64,000 nucleotides of DNA from Bryopsis sp. KO-2023 (GCA_030272585.1 BSYQ01000001.1:11361001-11425000), one strand, 5' to 3'; shown: positions 29,797 to 40,441, numbered from the stretch's first letter. Notes: a model not told the origin generated them from the letters alone. Numbers and translations are program-made.

Positions 29797-32700
29797 TTAG
29801 GTTCGAGTTCTGCGTTGGGCCCTAGTCTTTTTCTTAGACTGGGTCACTTGTTTATTCTCCGGTTTGTTGGCTAAGTACTCCTTAAGCAAGTCCTGGGCAT
29901 TGGCCAGGTGGCTTTCTGGCTCCCAGGTGGATTCCATCAAATCGTAGCCCTTCCAAAGGATCAGGTACTCCTTGCGAGTAGTGCCCCGATCTCTGAGGAT
30001 GCGCTCGACCTCGAATTCGATGGTTCCATCCACTAGCTCCCCCTCTGGAGCGTCTATCTCTCGCTGATCGTCATCAAGCCGAGAGTAAGCCTTCAGTTTC
30101 GACACATGGAAAGTTGGGTGGATTTTCCAGTGGTCGGGAAGGTCAAGACGGTAGGCGACAGCCCCAATTCGGCTAGCCACCCGGAAAGGTCCAACAAATC
30201 GTCGGCGGATTTTCGGTGGGATTTTCTGAAGTGAAGCAAGGGGAATATACTTGCTTTGTACCAGCACTTCATCGCCAACCTGAAAATCCACTTTCCTTCG
30301 ACGTTTGTTTGCTGAGGTGCACATGCGGTTCTGTGCCTCTGCGTATTTCGCCTTAGCGTTTCGCATTTGGTCGTCCATTCGACGTACCATCTCAGCCGCC
30401 ATTTCCGATTCATCGCCCGTCCGAACTCCCTTCCTGGCAACAACTATCTGCCCCATGTTCTGGCCATACAGAAGATGGGCTGGCGCGTAGCCTGTGGAGA
30501 CATTCCGTGAATTATTTGCGGCAAATTCCGCGGTCGGCAAATAATCCACCCAACGGTCTGGATACCGTTCCACATACGGACGCAGGAAATCCTCCAGCAC
30601 CCGGATGGTGACTTCCGACTGCCCATCCGTTTGAGGATGGTATGCAGTGCTCATCCGGAGCTGGGTACCTAAAAGTTTGAAAAGGGAGGTCCAGAACAAA
30701 CTTGTGAACCTTGGATCCCGATCCGAAACTATGATTTTAGGCAGCCCGTAGTGTTTGTATATGTTCTCCACGAACAGCTTTGCGTATTCTGGCGCCGTGA
30801 TAGTTTTGTTACAGGGTACGAACCTCGCATACTTCGTCAATCGGTCTACAAAGACAGCGATTGCTGTGAAGCCATGGGAAGACGGTAGGTCGGTAACCAA
30901 GTCCGTCGTGATCTGTTCCCATTTCTGGTCTGGGATAGGCAACGGCTGCAAAAGACCTTTCTGTCTTTGCAAGTCCGATTTGTTTAGTTGACAAGTTGGG
31001 CACGTTTTCACGTATGCCTTTACGGCTAACCCAACGCCTTTCCACCAGTAACTGCGGGTAAGTACTTCGGTCATGCGGTCTGCTCCAACATGACCTGCAC
31101 TGGGAACGTCGTGATGCTCTTCCAGAATCCGTTTCTGGAAAGAAGCAGGGACCACAAGCAAACTAGGACCTGGGTCTGTCTTGGTATAATACAGGAACCC
31201 GTCGTCCAGCTTATATTGCGGAGAAACCCCTCGTTCCATCCTTTCAAAGATAGGCTTGAGTTGTTCATCACTTCTCAAAGCCTCTTTCCATGCCTCCTTC
31301 TCTGCCACTTCCCAAGTGGAGAGGTTATTGAGCTGGTCTGGCGGACCAGGAAGGCTCCGGGATAACGCATCAGCCAAGACATTGGCTTTCCCCTGGATAT
31401 AGACGATTTTTGGACCTATGGATTGGAAAAACCCTGAGTTTAACCACCGGGTTTGGGTCCGCGACAACGTGCTCTGGTTCATGAAGTGGGTGATCGGTTT
31501 GTGGTCCGTCAACACCTTCACACCCCCATCGCATCCCTCAAGGTAGTGTCGCCACTGGGCTAAAGCATATGCTATTGCCCCCAGCTCCCGCTCATATGCG
31601 GAGTATCGCGTTTCAGCTGGTTTTAATCGTCTGGAAAGGTATGCAATTGGTTGCAAACCTTTCCCATGATCCTGGGTAAGAACCGCTCCATATGCAGTTC
31701 CAGATGCATCCGTTATTACGGTGTACTCCTTAGCCGGATCAGGAAGGAGTAAGATCGGTGCGCGGCTAATCCGATCCTTAAGTTCGTTGTAGGCATTGCG
31801 TTGGTTCAGCCCCCATTCCCAGACAGTATCCTTCTTGGTTAGATCTGTCAAGGGACTCGCAATCCTAGCGAACTCAGGAATGAACTTACGATAGTAAGAC
31901 ACCATTCCCAGGAAACTTCGCACATCAGTGACCGAAGTTAACTCCTTCCATTGTTGAATAGCCTTAACCTTATCCTGCATCGGTTGAAGGCCTTTTTCCG
32001 ACAAATGATACCCCAGGTAGTCCGTCTCTGCTACCCCTACTTCGCACTTACTGGCTTTTGCGTATAACTTATGTTTCCGCAACCGTTCAAAGACCAGTTT
32101 TAGGTGCTCGACGTGCTCTTCCACCGAGTTGGAAAAGACCAGGATGTCGTCGATAAACACCACTACAAATTCGTCAAGGAACTCCCCCAGCAAATCCTGA
32201 ACCATGGTCTGGAACTGGGCTGGGCAGTTGGTCATTCCGAACGGACACACGAGAAATTCGAAATGTCCGTATCTCGTCCGGAATGCCGTCTTGGGAGTAT
32301 CCTTGGGTCGAACGGGAAACTGCCAGTAGCCTGAGCGGAGGTCGATCTTCGTATAGATCTTCGCTCTGGCGAGACGGTCCATTAACTCCTCAGGAAGAGG
32401 GAGTGGATACCTATTCTTTACCGTGAATTTGTTTATCCAACGGTAATCCACACACATTCTCAACCCTCCGTCTTTCTTGGGAACAAAGAGTATGGGTGCG
32501 CCCCAGGGACTCTCGGAGGGTCGGATCTTCCTTTGTTCGAGGAGGTAATCCACCTGTGTCCTAACTTCGTCCAGCTCGGCTGGAGAGAGTTTGTACAAGG
32601 GACGGTGGATTGGGGTCATTTGTTCGTCCTCCAGGTCCACCTTAAATTCGTGGCCTTTTCTGACTGGAGGAACGCCGGGTGGTAAGTCTTTCGGGAACAC

Positions 32701-33915
32701 ATCCTTGAAACTTGTGAGGACAGCCTTGATCCTTGGGTCGAGACCCGAATGCATTACCTTTTCCACATCCGGCTGGAGATAAGCTGGTGTGGTTCCAGTA
32801 GCGTTCAAACGCTCTTCTGGAATTCCCGGATATGGATACTGCATGAGATGTGCCATATCTTCCGGGGTGGTTGGTCGCACAACCACAAGGTATGCCTGAT
32901 CAATTTCTGGACTGTTCTTCACGAGCGAGAATAACTTCTTCGCTGAGACTGTATCAATAGCCGGTGCTAGGTGCTGTAAGTAATCTGATGGTCGTTCCTT
33001 CATAGGAACAGTTGTCCATCCAGCACCCACTGGAACTTTGAGCGTGCCTGTTGCAAAGTCCAGTTTGGGATTGGTCTGCATCAACCAAGGAAGCCCTAGT
33101 ATCATGTCATACGAAAGGTTTGGGAAGACGTCTGCGGAAAGGGTTGTGGTATAAGTACCCATCCTGAGCTGCAAGTCTTCGCATCGCCGATCAAGTGAAC
33201 ATAGGGTTCCGTCCGCCAAAGTGACTCCCTTTTTGCACTCGGTTGTTTCGAGTTTCAGTCTCGTAACTAGTTTCTTGGTAATGTAGTTCTCCGTTGCACC
33301 ACAATCAACATAGGCGGAGATCGGTACTCCTCCTAATCTGGCTCGGATCTCATATCCCATAAATTTCAAATGGTTAGGACCTCCTAGTGGTAACATACGC
33401 TCAGAAGGTGAATACTGACCTTCATCCACTTTTTGTCCTCTACCTGTTCCCTGAACAGGGGCTGCTGACTCGTCAGTTGGTGGTGAGCGAGTGGCAGGCT
33501 TATTTGATTCCCTTGCGGGTTCCCTTCCTTCCGGACTTCGTTTCGTTCCTTGAGGCGGGAACGATACCGAATTCTCAGTTCCTTCAGGACTACCAAGGTC
33601 TCCATGAACAGAGTCGACAGGTTCCGAACTTGATTCTGAACTTGTCCTAGTAAGCGTGCTGCACTTACTGGATCGAGTTTCCAACTTAGCACTCATAATC
33701 GATCCCTCTGCACCTTGGGTAGCATTCTTTTCTATTTCCCCTTGTGCTCTTTTATTCACTTCTGCATTTCGAGCTAACCTTTCTTTTCTAAGAAGTTTCT
33801 GGCGCTGCTTATATCTGTGACGGCGTGCCCTTCTGCGTTTCGCCGAACGAGTCTGGGCTCTGTTCATCCGGCTTTTTCGTTTAACCATTTCTTGAACTTT
33901 TCGCCCTCTGGACAC
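29797..33915 (-). CDS. pol: pol of element A2: protease, RT, RNase H, integrase, chromodomain
   Basis: This open frame of 1372 residues overlaps the end of gag in a different frame, as expected for a Gag-Pol product made by ribosomal frameshifting. A basic N-terminal region (residues 1-60) precedes the protease (AYVDCGATENYI, near 201-212; YDMILGLPWL). RT follows, with IDLRSGYWQFPV and the catalytic VFIDDILVFS, then RNase H (VITDASGTAYGAVLT to ANVLADALSRS). The integrase has an HHCC zinc domain (HVGADRMTEV, CPTCQLNK), core motifs TTDLVTDLP, IVSDRDPRF and TAYHPQTDGQSEV, and a GPY/F module (RRRFVGPFRVASRIG). It ends with a chromodomain at 1300-1350 (EFEVERILRD, EYLILWKGYD, STWEPESHL). It looks complete and is typical of chromoviruses. 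Confidence 0.95.
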   Translation of the reverse strand: MSRGRKVQEMVKRKSRMNRAQTRSAKRRRARRHRYKQRQKLLRKERLARNAEVNKRAQGEIEKNATQGAEGSIMSAKLETRSSKCSTLTRTSSESSSEPVDSVHGDLGSPEGTENSVSFPPQGTKRSPEGREPARESNKPATRSPPTDESAAPVQGTGRGQKVDEGQYSPSERMLPLGGPNHLKFMGYEIRARLGGVPISAYVDCGATENYITKKLVTRLKLETTECKKGVTLADGTLCSLDRRCEDLQLRMGTYTTTLSADVFPNLSYDMILGLPWLMQTNPKLDFATGTLKVPVGAGWTTVPMKERPSDYLQHLAPAIDTVSAKKLFSLVKNSPEIDQAYLVVVRPTTPEDMAHLMQYPYPGIPEERLNATGTTPAYLQPDVEKVMHSGLDPRIKAVLTSFKDVFPKDLPPGVPPVRKGHEFKVDLEDEQMTPIHRPLYKLSPAELDEVRTQVDYLLEQRKIRPSESPWGAPILFVPKKDGGLRMCVDYRWINKFTVKNRYPLPLPEELMDRLARAKIYTKIDLRSGYWQFPVRPKDTPKTAFRTRYGHFEFLVCPFGMTNCPAQFQTMVQDLLGEFLDEFVVVFIDDILVFSNSVEEHVEHLKLVFERLRKHKLYAKASKCEVGVAETDYLGYHLSEKGLQPMQDKVKAIQQWKELTSVTDVRSFLGMVSYYRKFIPEFARIASPLTDLTKKDTVWEWGLNQRNAYNELKDRISRAPILLLPDPAKEYTVITDASGTAYGAVLTQDHGKGLQPIAYLSRRLKPAETRYSAYERELGAIAYALAQWRHYLEGCDGGVKVLTDHKPITHFMNQSTLSRTQTRWLNSGFFQSIGPKIVYIQGKANVLADALSRSLPGPPDQLNNLSTWEVAEKEAWKEALRSDEQLKPIFERMERGVSPQYKLDDGFLYYTKTDPGPSLLVVPASFQKRILEEHHDVPSAGHVGADRMTEVLTRSYWWKGVGLAVKAYVKTCPTCQLNKSDLQRQKGLLQPLPIPDQKWEQITTDLVTDLPSSHGFTAIAVFVDRLTKYARFVPCNKTITAPEYAKLFVENIYKHYGLPKIIVSDRDPRFTSLFWTSLFKLLGTQLRMSTAYHPQTDGQSEVTIRVLEDFLRPYVERYPDRWVDYLPTAEFAANNSRNVSTGYAPAHLLYGQNMGQIVVARKGVRTGDESEMAAEMVRRMDDQMRNAKAKYAEAQNRMCTSANKRRRKVDFQVGDEVLVQSKYIPLASLQKIPPKIRRRFVGPFRVASRIGAVAYRLDLPDHWKIHPTFHVSKLKAYSRLDDDQREIDAPEGELVDGTIEFEVERILRDRGTTRKEYLILWKGYDLMESTWEPESHLANAQDLLKEYLANKPENKQVTQSKKKTRAQRRTRT

Positions 33916-36701
33916 TTACTTTGAATATGTCCAGTTTTTCCACACATATAGCATTTAGGATTTGCGCCTCCACCTCCACGTCCTTGATTCCTGCCACCAC
34001 CTCGTCCGCGACCTCGGCCACCACCCCTTCCCCGACCTCGACCTTGGCCAATGTTTTGTGCCTGGTCTGGCTGGGGTTGCTGTTGGCCACCCATCTGGTT
34101 TGCCTTATCAGTCTGGGGTTGGTTTTGCTTTTTATTTTGGCCTCGGCCTTTACCTCCGCGCCACCGTCCGCGGCCACGAAAGTTTCCTCCTCCGGATGAG
34201 GCAATAGCATCAAGACGAGCCGCCGTCTGGATCGCCAACTCAATGCCGTGCGGCACTTGAGCCACAGTTTGTTGTTTGATATGGAACTTTAACCCGTCCA
34301 CGAAGAAGAAGTATTGTTCTTCATCTGTCATGTTGGGAATCCTCAGCACTTGTTCTCGGAAAGCAACAATGTACTGGTGCACTGACCCAGTCTGTTTCAG
34401 GTTCCGTAAGGAGCGCCTGGCTACATCAGACATTCTGGTGGGTTCAAATGCTTGGACCAGTTCCTCAACAAACTCAATCCAATTTGTGATTGGATGTCTT
34501 TTTCCTTCCCTTGTACGCAGATCCTGGACGTTTCGCCACTGAGCAGCAGCTCCGGTCAGGTTACTGCGGAAGAGCCTGAACCATACGCTCTCATCGATGT
34601 CCAAAGTCTGGCAATAGACCGTCATTTCTAGTTGCCAATCTCTGATCCATCGCTGACCATCACCTGAGAAGGCCTTTGGGAAAGGAATACGAACGGATGA
34701 CGGAATCCGTCCGTGGCGATCTTGCGGAGCAGCAAAGCCTTGGTTAGGGTCTGGAGGACCCCCACCTCCACCTCCGCCACCTCCACCTCCACCTGGGTGG
34801 TACGGCCATCCACCACCCCCACCTCCACCTGGTCCGGAAAGGAAAGATCCCCCTCCACTTCCAGGTGGTCCTCCTCCGCCTCCGCCTCCACCCCCAGGTC
34901 CACCTCCGGGTCCCCCTCCACCACCACCAGATCGATTTCCACCCTGTGGCTGGCTTGATGGAGTTGAGGGATAAGAACCCCACCCGTAATACGGGTTACT
35001 CGCGGAAGGTGCTCCGTATTGGTTTACGGATTGTCCCAAACTTGGTTGGGTGCCTGGTTGGTTTCCTGGTTGCATACCAGGTTGGGTGTTAAGAGCCGGG
35101 ATTAGATAGAAGACAGACAGCGGAACTGTCGTCAGTGGTTGTGTTAACATGGATGTCGTTGGTGGTAACACACTCGTTACAGGGACACTAAGTATGGGTC
35201 TGGCTGTGCCAAGTTGACCCGCTTGGCCGAATGGTGCGCCCATTGCCATAGTTTGTGGCGGCGCAAGACTCCATGCCGTCCGTGTTCTTGGGGATGTAAA
35301 TAAACCCCAGGAAGATGGAGAACCTCCACCCACGGAGTCTGCGACAGTTGTCGATGGGCTGCGACCACCCAATCCTCCTAATGTGGTTAGACCAGTAAAA
35401 GTACTCAGATCCGGAACAGGTGGTACCGGAAATGGGATACTGGTAAGAGGAGTGGATGACACAAAAGGAACGCTTGCGGCTGCAGCTGTCGTGGCCGGCA
35501 AAGTGACCGTGCCAGTTCCTGCTCCCATCATACCCACTACAACTGGGTCCTGAGCCGGGACTCGAACTTTCTCCCGTTTTTTCCACGCACTCAGTGTTTC
35601 TTTGAACTTAGAATCAACATACTTGGATAGGTTACTTTCCAAAGTCTGCTGTTTCTCTGTCGCGTCTGATAGAAATTTCTCCATCAGTTGCATCGACCTG
35701 TGTCCTCCTGCAGTGTCATCAGAACTCACACTGCCTCGTTCCGCTCTTCTTTGTTTGCGTTGTTCTTCGGCTTGGTGTAAGTCCCGCAACACTTTTAGGC
35801 TCTGGCTTACCAAGCCTGAGAGTGTGTCTAGCTGGCCTTGGTGGTCGACTTGCTCGCACCGAGACTCATCAGTAGTCCGAGCTAGGTTATCCAGCGTTGT
35901 CTGCTGTAGGCGCATACCTTCAGCAACTTTTGTCAGAGAGGCTTGCAGAGACAGAATTTGTTTCTCCCTGAGCGCATTGGTCTGATCAACAGCTTCAGCT
36001 TGGGTACGGGCTGATTCCTGCAGTCGATCAAGTCGCTCTTGCAGAATAGCCTCGTTATCATATTTACCCAACAGATTTCTGTCGATCCGCTCTGTGGACT
36101 TTATATTCTGTTCCAGCAATTTGTGCTGGTGGTCTAACAATTTCTGTTGTCTTTCTATAGACTCAGTATTTTGTTTGACCAGCTTCTGGGCCTCCTTCCT
36201 GACATAGAGCACGAACTGCTCATATTCCTCTTTCAGTTCGCCTTTTAAGGTCGACTCTGCACGCTGAACCTGCTCGTGAACTTGTCCTTCCAGGTTTTGT
36301 GCGACCTCTTGCACATTCGAGGAGACAGCGGCATACACATGCTCAGCTGTGTCCCTAAGTTGTCCCTCGTCCACACCATGAACGTGCACCTCCTGCTGGT
36401 GGACGTTTATGTGCTGATGTTCATGGTGAAGGATGTTGGTGACTTCTATTGTCGGGACGTCCTCCATATCCTCATCATACTCCTCGTCCCCGGACTCTTC
36501 CGACTCTTGTTCAGAGTCTAAGTCTGCGTCCGGTTCCTCAACCTGGTCGGGTACATGTCTGTCCCACTGCAAATCATGTATTTGCTGCGCTGGTGGGTGC
36601 ACCACATCTGGATAAACCACGGGAATTAGTTGGTTATCCACCACCTCTTCCTCCTCAGGAGGTGGAATAGGTGGTAGCTGTGGCGGCGTCTGGCCGGACA
36701 T
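33864..36701 (-). CDS. gag: gag of element A2
   Basis: This 945-residue Gag is long for the family. An acidic Pro/Glu-rich start (residues 1-85) is followed by a His/Val-rich patch (HHEHQHINVHQQEVHVHG), a long coiled coil (about 110-330), a Pro/Thr/Ser-rich linker containing VVVGMMGAGT, and Gly-rich runs (about 590-650). Then comes the retrotransposon Gag core beginning SSVRIPFPKAFSGDGQRW. A basic Arg/Gly region precedes the single CCHC knuckle at 917-930 (CYMCGKTGHIQSKC). The coiled-coil and Gly-rich N-terminal extension is shared with the B1 protein. It would assemble particles and package RNA. Pol starts in its last residues in another frame. Confidence 0.93.
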   Translation of the reverse strand: MSGQTPPQLPPIPPPEEEEVVDNQLIPVVYPDVVHPPAQQIHDLQWDRHVPDQVEEPDADLDSEQESEESGDEEYDEDMEDVPTIEVTNILHHEHQHINVHQQEVHVHGVDEGQLRDTAEHVYAAVSSNVQEVAQNLEGQVHEQVQRAESTLKGELKEEYEQFVLYVRKEAQKLVKQNTESIERQQKLLDHQHKLLEQNIKSTERIDRNLLGKYDNEAILQERLDRLQESARTQAEAVDQTNALREKQILSLQASLTKVAEGMRLQQTTLDNLARTTDESRCEQVDHQGQLDTLSGLVSQSLKVLRDLHQAEEQRKQRRAERGSVSSDDTAGGHRSMQLMEKFLSDATEKQQTLESNLSKYVDSKFKETLSAWKKREKVRVPAQDPVVVGMMGAGTGTVTLPATTAAAASVPFVSSTPLTSIPFPVPPVPDLSTFTGLTTLGGLGGRSPSTTVADSVGGGSPSSWGLFTSPRTRTAWSLAPPQTMAMGAPFGQAGQLGTARPILSVPVTSVLPPTTSMLTQPLTTVPLSVFYLIPALNTQPGMQPGNQPGTQPSLGQSVNQYGAPSASNPYYGWGSYPSTPSSQPQGGNRSGGGGGGPGGGPGGGGGGGGGPPGSGGGSFLSGPGGGGGGGWPYHPGGGGGGGGGGGGPPDPNQGFAAPQDRHGRIPSSVRIPFPKAFSGDGQRWIRDWQLEMTVYCQTLDIDESVWFRLFRSNLTGAAAQWRNVQDLRTREGKRHPITNWIEFVEELVQAFEPTRMSDVARRSLRNLKQTGSVHQYIVAFREQVLRIPNMTDEEQYFFFVDGLKFHIKQQTVAQVPHGIELAIQTAARLDAIASSGGGNFRGRGRWRGGKGRGQNKKQNQPQTDKANQMGGQQQPQPDQAQNIGQGRGRGRGGGRGRGRGGGRNQGRGGGGANPKCYMCGKTGHIQSKCPEGEKFKKWLNEKAG

Positions 36702-37431
36702 GTTTTTGTTTGAATTTCCTGGAATTTTGACGTACTAGGAGTGTGTCCGGAAAGTTTCCAAACTTTCTGGTGACTTGGATGCGAACTTGTTTCAGTTCTG
36801 GTTGCACTCCTAGTCGCTATCTTTTCTTGAACCTTACTAGGTCAGAAATAGATAGGAGTTTTACACTTGACAACGTCGGGTGTTAATTTCCCGTTCGCGT
36901 TCTGTCAGCCGACTAGGTTAGTACCTTGGCCGGTGATTCAGTCTACGACTAACTGTAGAACCAGTCGTGACTCAGGCGGTGCGGTAACCGATTGCGCGCT
37001 GGAAAGAGTGACAATGAGTCACCTGCCAGAACGACTGTTTTTCGTGTTACTGGCAGAAGCGTCAGTCGACGGAAGTTGGTCGTTCCGGACGACGTTCTTT
37101 CCTACGCCGGTTCGCACTTTCGGTTGTTCGCCTGCGCGTTTCGGGTTTACGCCGATCGTTGCTCTCCTTGCACTGTTGGAGTGCTTTCGCCTTGTTTTCC
37201 TTTAGATCTACAGATCTGTAGGTTTCCAGAAATTCGTTCACTGGACTCCGATTCTTTTGCGACTTCGCCTGACGTTTTCGAACGACGACGCGAGCACGTC
37301 GTTCGAAGGATAGCTCTCCTCGCGACCCCTGGAACACAGAGTTCCAGATCTGTGGGATTTAGTAATCCCTAAGGTCAGATCTTTGGGGGGGGGTTCGCGA
37401 GTTCTCCTGTGGGGTGCGCCTGGCCTCGCCT
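36702..37431 (-). other. Leader of element A2
   Basis: About 730 untranslated bases separate the primer-binding site from gag. The string GGAAAGTTTCC (near 36755) also occurs in the pol-ORF3 gap, as its inverse, and in the inverted repeat at 26165-26417. No ORF fits the element. Confidence 0.55.
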
Positions 37432-37443
37432 GCTCCGAAACCA
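37432..37443 (-). other. Primer-binding site of element A2
   Basis: TGGTTTCGGAGC on the minus strand, two bases inside the 5' LTR. Confidence 0.82.
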
Positions 37444-37445
37444 AA

Positions 37446-37477
37446 TGATAAGGGGGTCTAGGACCCCGAGACACAAG

Positions 37478-37512
<35 letters not shown>

Positions 37513-37615
37513 TCACTGGGAAGATTAATTTTTACAGGAGGGCCCCCTGCCCTATAAACCCTGTCGTACATCCCATTGTACTACACAATTACCCAAAACC
37601 CGAGTTCTACTATCA
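37446..37615 (-). repeat. 5' LTR of element A2
   Basis: 170 bp, identical by eye to 26954-27123, with TAAGG just outside. Confidence 0.95.
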
Positions 37616-38200
37616 TAAGGTTGTTTAAAACACCAATGGGTGTATATGTCACCAACTATCAACAATTTCAAAGTTTTGTAGGAAGTGAAAAAGTTAGAAA
37701 TTCGAATATGTATAATTTTATCCTTGAGATGTTTTTTGGAAACCACACTTAACATACACTTTCGTAGTACTTAAGGTTGTTTAGAACACGAATCGTTGTA
37801 TATCTCACCAATTACCAATATTTTGAAAGGGTTGTAGAAAGTGAAAGAACTCGAAATTCGGATATCTATAATTTCACTTTCGAGAAGTTTTTTGAAAAAC
37901 ATGCGAAACACATAATTTCGTAGTACTTAAGATTGTTTAGAACACGAATCGTTGTATATCTCATCAACCACCAATATTTTGAAAGGGTTGTAGAAAGTGA
38001 AAGAACTCGAAATTCAGATATCTATAATTTCACTTTCGAGAATTTTTCTGAAAAACATGCGAAACACATAATTCCGTAGTACTTAAGATTGTTTACAACA
38101 CGAATCGTTGTATATCTCACCAACTATCAACAATTCGAAAGGGTTGTAGAGAGTGAAAGAGTTCGAAATTTAAATATGTACAACTTCGCCCCCTGAGTAA
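37616..38200. repeat. Tandem array, unit about 156 bp, interrupted by A2
   Basis: The phrase AGTACTTAAG recurs at about 37765, 37922 and 38078. Between these, units share GTTGTATATCTCACCAA, AAAGGGTTGTAGAAAGTGAAAG and ACATGCGAAACACA. The last partial unit fades out near 38200. The left part of the array lies at about 26800-26953, on the other side of A2, so the element landed inside it. The array looks like a short satellite or minisatellite. Confidence 0.85.
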
Positions 38201-39250
38201 TGTTCAAATTGTCCCTCTTTCGGAAGATAGAGGTACATTTCTTGTTTTTCTTCATGTTTTTCGTGAAAAAACCCAAGTTTTTCGGGTGTTCCGTACGTTT
38301 ACCACAAAAGTCGTCACCAGTTTTTCGCCTCTAACTCCTCTATAAGTACTCCGATTTCAACAAAAAAGGAGTCTAAAACCATCTACACAAAAAATCCCAT
38401 CGACTGGTGCAAAGAAAACCGGAATCGGAGAAGCAAGCGACGCGCAAACGTCCGGCAAACACAACCGAACGAAAGGTAAGTTCTACACTCCCGTCGCCGG
38501 AACGCCGTCGCTCCCAGCCCCCTGTAAATGTGGGAAAAAAATTTTTTTGAGCACGGAATTAGATTCCTCGTGTTTCGGGGATGTTTTTGGACTATTCACA
38601 TGTCCAATTTGGTGAACTAGTCGAGGAGTTATAAGCGATTGAAGTTTTCGGTGGTCAAAACGGTCAACTCCCCTACCGAAATCGTCTCAAATTTTTTCTT
38701 TTTTCCATAAAATCGCTATAACTACTCCAATTTGAGTGCTTTTTTTTGGGAATTCATGTGTTTTGGACCAAGGAATGTGTTTTTGACGTCTACAGGTGTT
38801 CCTGACGACTTTGACGATTTGCTGGAACGCCTACCCTCCTTCGCTAAATTTTAGGTAACCTATCAAAACGTTATTCCTTTGTAAAATGGCTATAACTACT
38901 CCGTTTTGAGTGCTTCTTTTTTTTTGAATTCATATGTTTTTAACCAAGGAATGTGTTTGTGATGTTTCTAGGAGGTGATGACGTCTTTGACGACCTGGCT
39001 GGACGTGCGTTGGCCGGAGCGTTGCGAAACGTACTACATTGTTCGGTAGGGGGACGATTTATCGTGAAATCATGTGATTTTCATACTTAACCTTCCAAAT
39101 ACATTCAAAGCCATCGAAACCAAGTTTGTTTAAACGAAAACGAAAACGGAAATAAAAGCGAACTCGAAAACGAAACGCAAGGCAAGAACCAAAACAAAGG
39201 GGAAGTCGATTTCTAAAGTAAGGATCGAAGAGAGATCCAACTTGAAAGTC
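38201..39250. repeat. Non-coding stretch with a ~175-bp imperfect duplication
   Basis: No clear gene was found. Segments at about 38706-38880 and 38881-39050 repeat CTATAACTACTCC, TTGAGTGCTT and ACCAAGGAATGTGTTT in order. Each ends with a T-rich stretch and AG before an open, Asp-rich piece (DDFDDLLERLP in the first, DDVFDDLAGRAL in the second). They look like duplicated intron-exon units, but no full gene model can be built by eye. Confidence 0.45.
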
Positions 39251-39516
39251 GAATGAGTCGAAATCAAAGAAGAGGCACTGACGAGATATCGCAAAGAAAA
39301 CAATGGGAGCAATTAAGTGGCCGACGAAGCTTTGTGTGTGTGTGTTTGGTCTGGCGTTTAAGCCCGGCCACGGGGGTTTGTGGTGGGCACATCGCTCTTC
39401 GGAGTCGATGTTGTACCGGAGCCACACCCCCTTTGTTTTCCTCCTAACTCCATCGATGAAAATCATCGTTGCGAGCGGGGTTTTTGATTGTTCCATGTGC
39501 CTACAAAGGTGAAAGA

Positions 39517-39891
39517 TGGCTCCTTTTAAGTTCTCGAGGCGAGGAAACGACGACAAGCATCGTTTGGCGATTCAACATGATCAAAACAAGATCACCGAGT
39601 TTCGACGCACGCCCACGAAGATCCGACTCCCCACGCGATTCGCACAATCGCTCAGTGTTCACGTCCCGACGCTCGTAACAATCGAGCAAATCGTCGTAGG
39701 GGGCAAGAAGGATGGACTCCTCGTCAACCCCTACGGCGAGATGAACCGTTTCCTCCTCCCGTTGGACGTGGTTGCTGAAGCACGGCTCCCTCCACGCGAT
39801 CTTCGCCGAAAGCTAGGTTTTTGGGGGTTTCAAGCGGGAGACCACTTGTATATCACTGTCACGTTCCGATACCGGGCGGGGACGGTTTGAC
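39517..39891 (+). CDS. Hypothetical 124-residue protein
   Basis: This frame opens with ATG (MAPFKFSRRGNDDKHR) and has balanced amino-acid use, unlike the repeat-derived frames around it. A basic N-terminus is followed by beta-rich-looking sequence (VTIEQIVVGGKKDGLLVNP, DHLYITVTFRYRAGTV). No domain recognised. It ends 120 bases before the 5' LTR of element D. A short GL-x-VNP string is shared with the ORF at 61188-61499 near the 3' end of D, which hints that it could be the 3' end of a related element, but the match is too short to rely on. Confidence 0.4.
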
Positions 39892-40011
39892 TTTGGCAGC
39901 GTTAGCGATCGCGGATAGACGGGCAATGGGGGATTTTTATAGAAAAACTTTGTAAATCTTTTTTTATCCTTTTTCATTCGTTGTCTCAAAACCACAGCGC
40001 AAGAAGACTCT

Positions 40012-40440
40012 TGTGGGTGGTTAAGAAGGTTGGACAGGGGGGGCAGGTTGTTTTTAAAAATAACTGGAAATACATTGACAATACGATTGGAAAGAGTACT
40101 TCGGGTTTTGCTGGAATGTTATGGGGTGATTCTGGGACATATAGAGGAACAGGCCCTGTGGAGTTTTTGATTTGATCGATGATCTGGGGGATTAGTACGA
40201 CAAACTGATACAGAATGGGACAATTTACTGAAGCCATTAGAAGCTGATTTACAGTTGATCAGCAGTTGGCTAGAGGTTGCGTTTCGACTATTTAAAGTCG
40301 GTCAGGATGAATGTAATTCAGCCCACGAGTTTTATCTCTCCTTTCTGTCTCCGTTGTATTTTCCCAAAGTGGTTGGACTCCTCCTGAAAAGGAAGTGACA
40401 ATAGTCCTTCCGGATCTTTTTAAAGAGCAACCTCAAAAGT
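40012..40440 (+). repeat. 5' LTR of element D
   Basis: It begins TGTGGGTGGTT and matches 61706-62133 almost exactly. The exact 3' edge is uncertain by one or two bases because the usual CA end is absent. Confidence 0.88.
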
Positions 40441-40441
40441 T

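Larger units (their letters stand above)
26954..37615 (-). mobile_element. Ty3/Gypsy chromovirus A2, looks whole, with a third ORF
   Basis: This 10,662-bp element on the minus strand has two 170-bp LTRs (37446-37615 and 26954-27123) that I read as identical, and a 5-bp target duplication TAAGG at 26949-26953 and 37616-37620. In order it has a primer-binding site (37432-37443), a ~730-base leader, gag (33864-36701), pol (29797-33915, overlapping gag in another frame), a ~620-base gap, ORF3 (27408-29177), a ~270-base T/G-rich tail and a G-rich polypurine tract ending at the 3' LTR. All three ORFs are open. Identical LTRs mean a very recent insertion. It interrupted a tandem array. Confidence 0.95.

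Noticed and set aside
34628-34983. Gly/Trp/Arg-rich antisense ORFs opposite the A2 gag, and similar ones opposite the Gly or Pro runs at 41338-41832 and 56894-57145
   Set aside because: Antisense shadows of Gly- and Pro-rich codon runs.
39059-39556. 165-residue minus-strand ORF
   Set aside because: Phe/Arg repeats from an AACGAAAACG-rich stretch; no domain, and it overlaps a better plus-strand frame.
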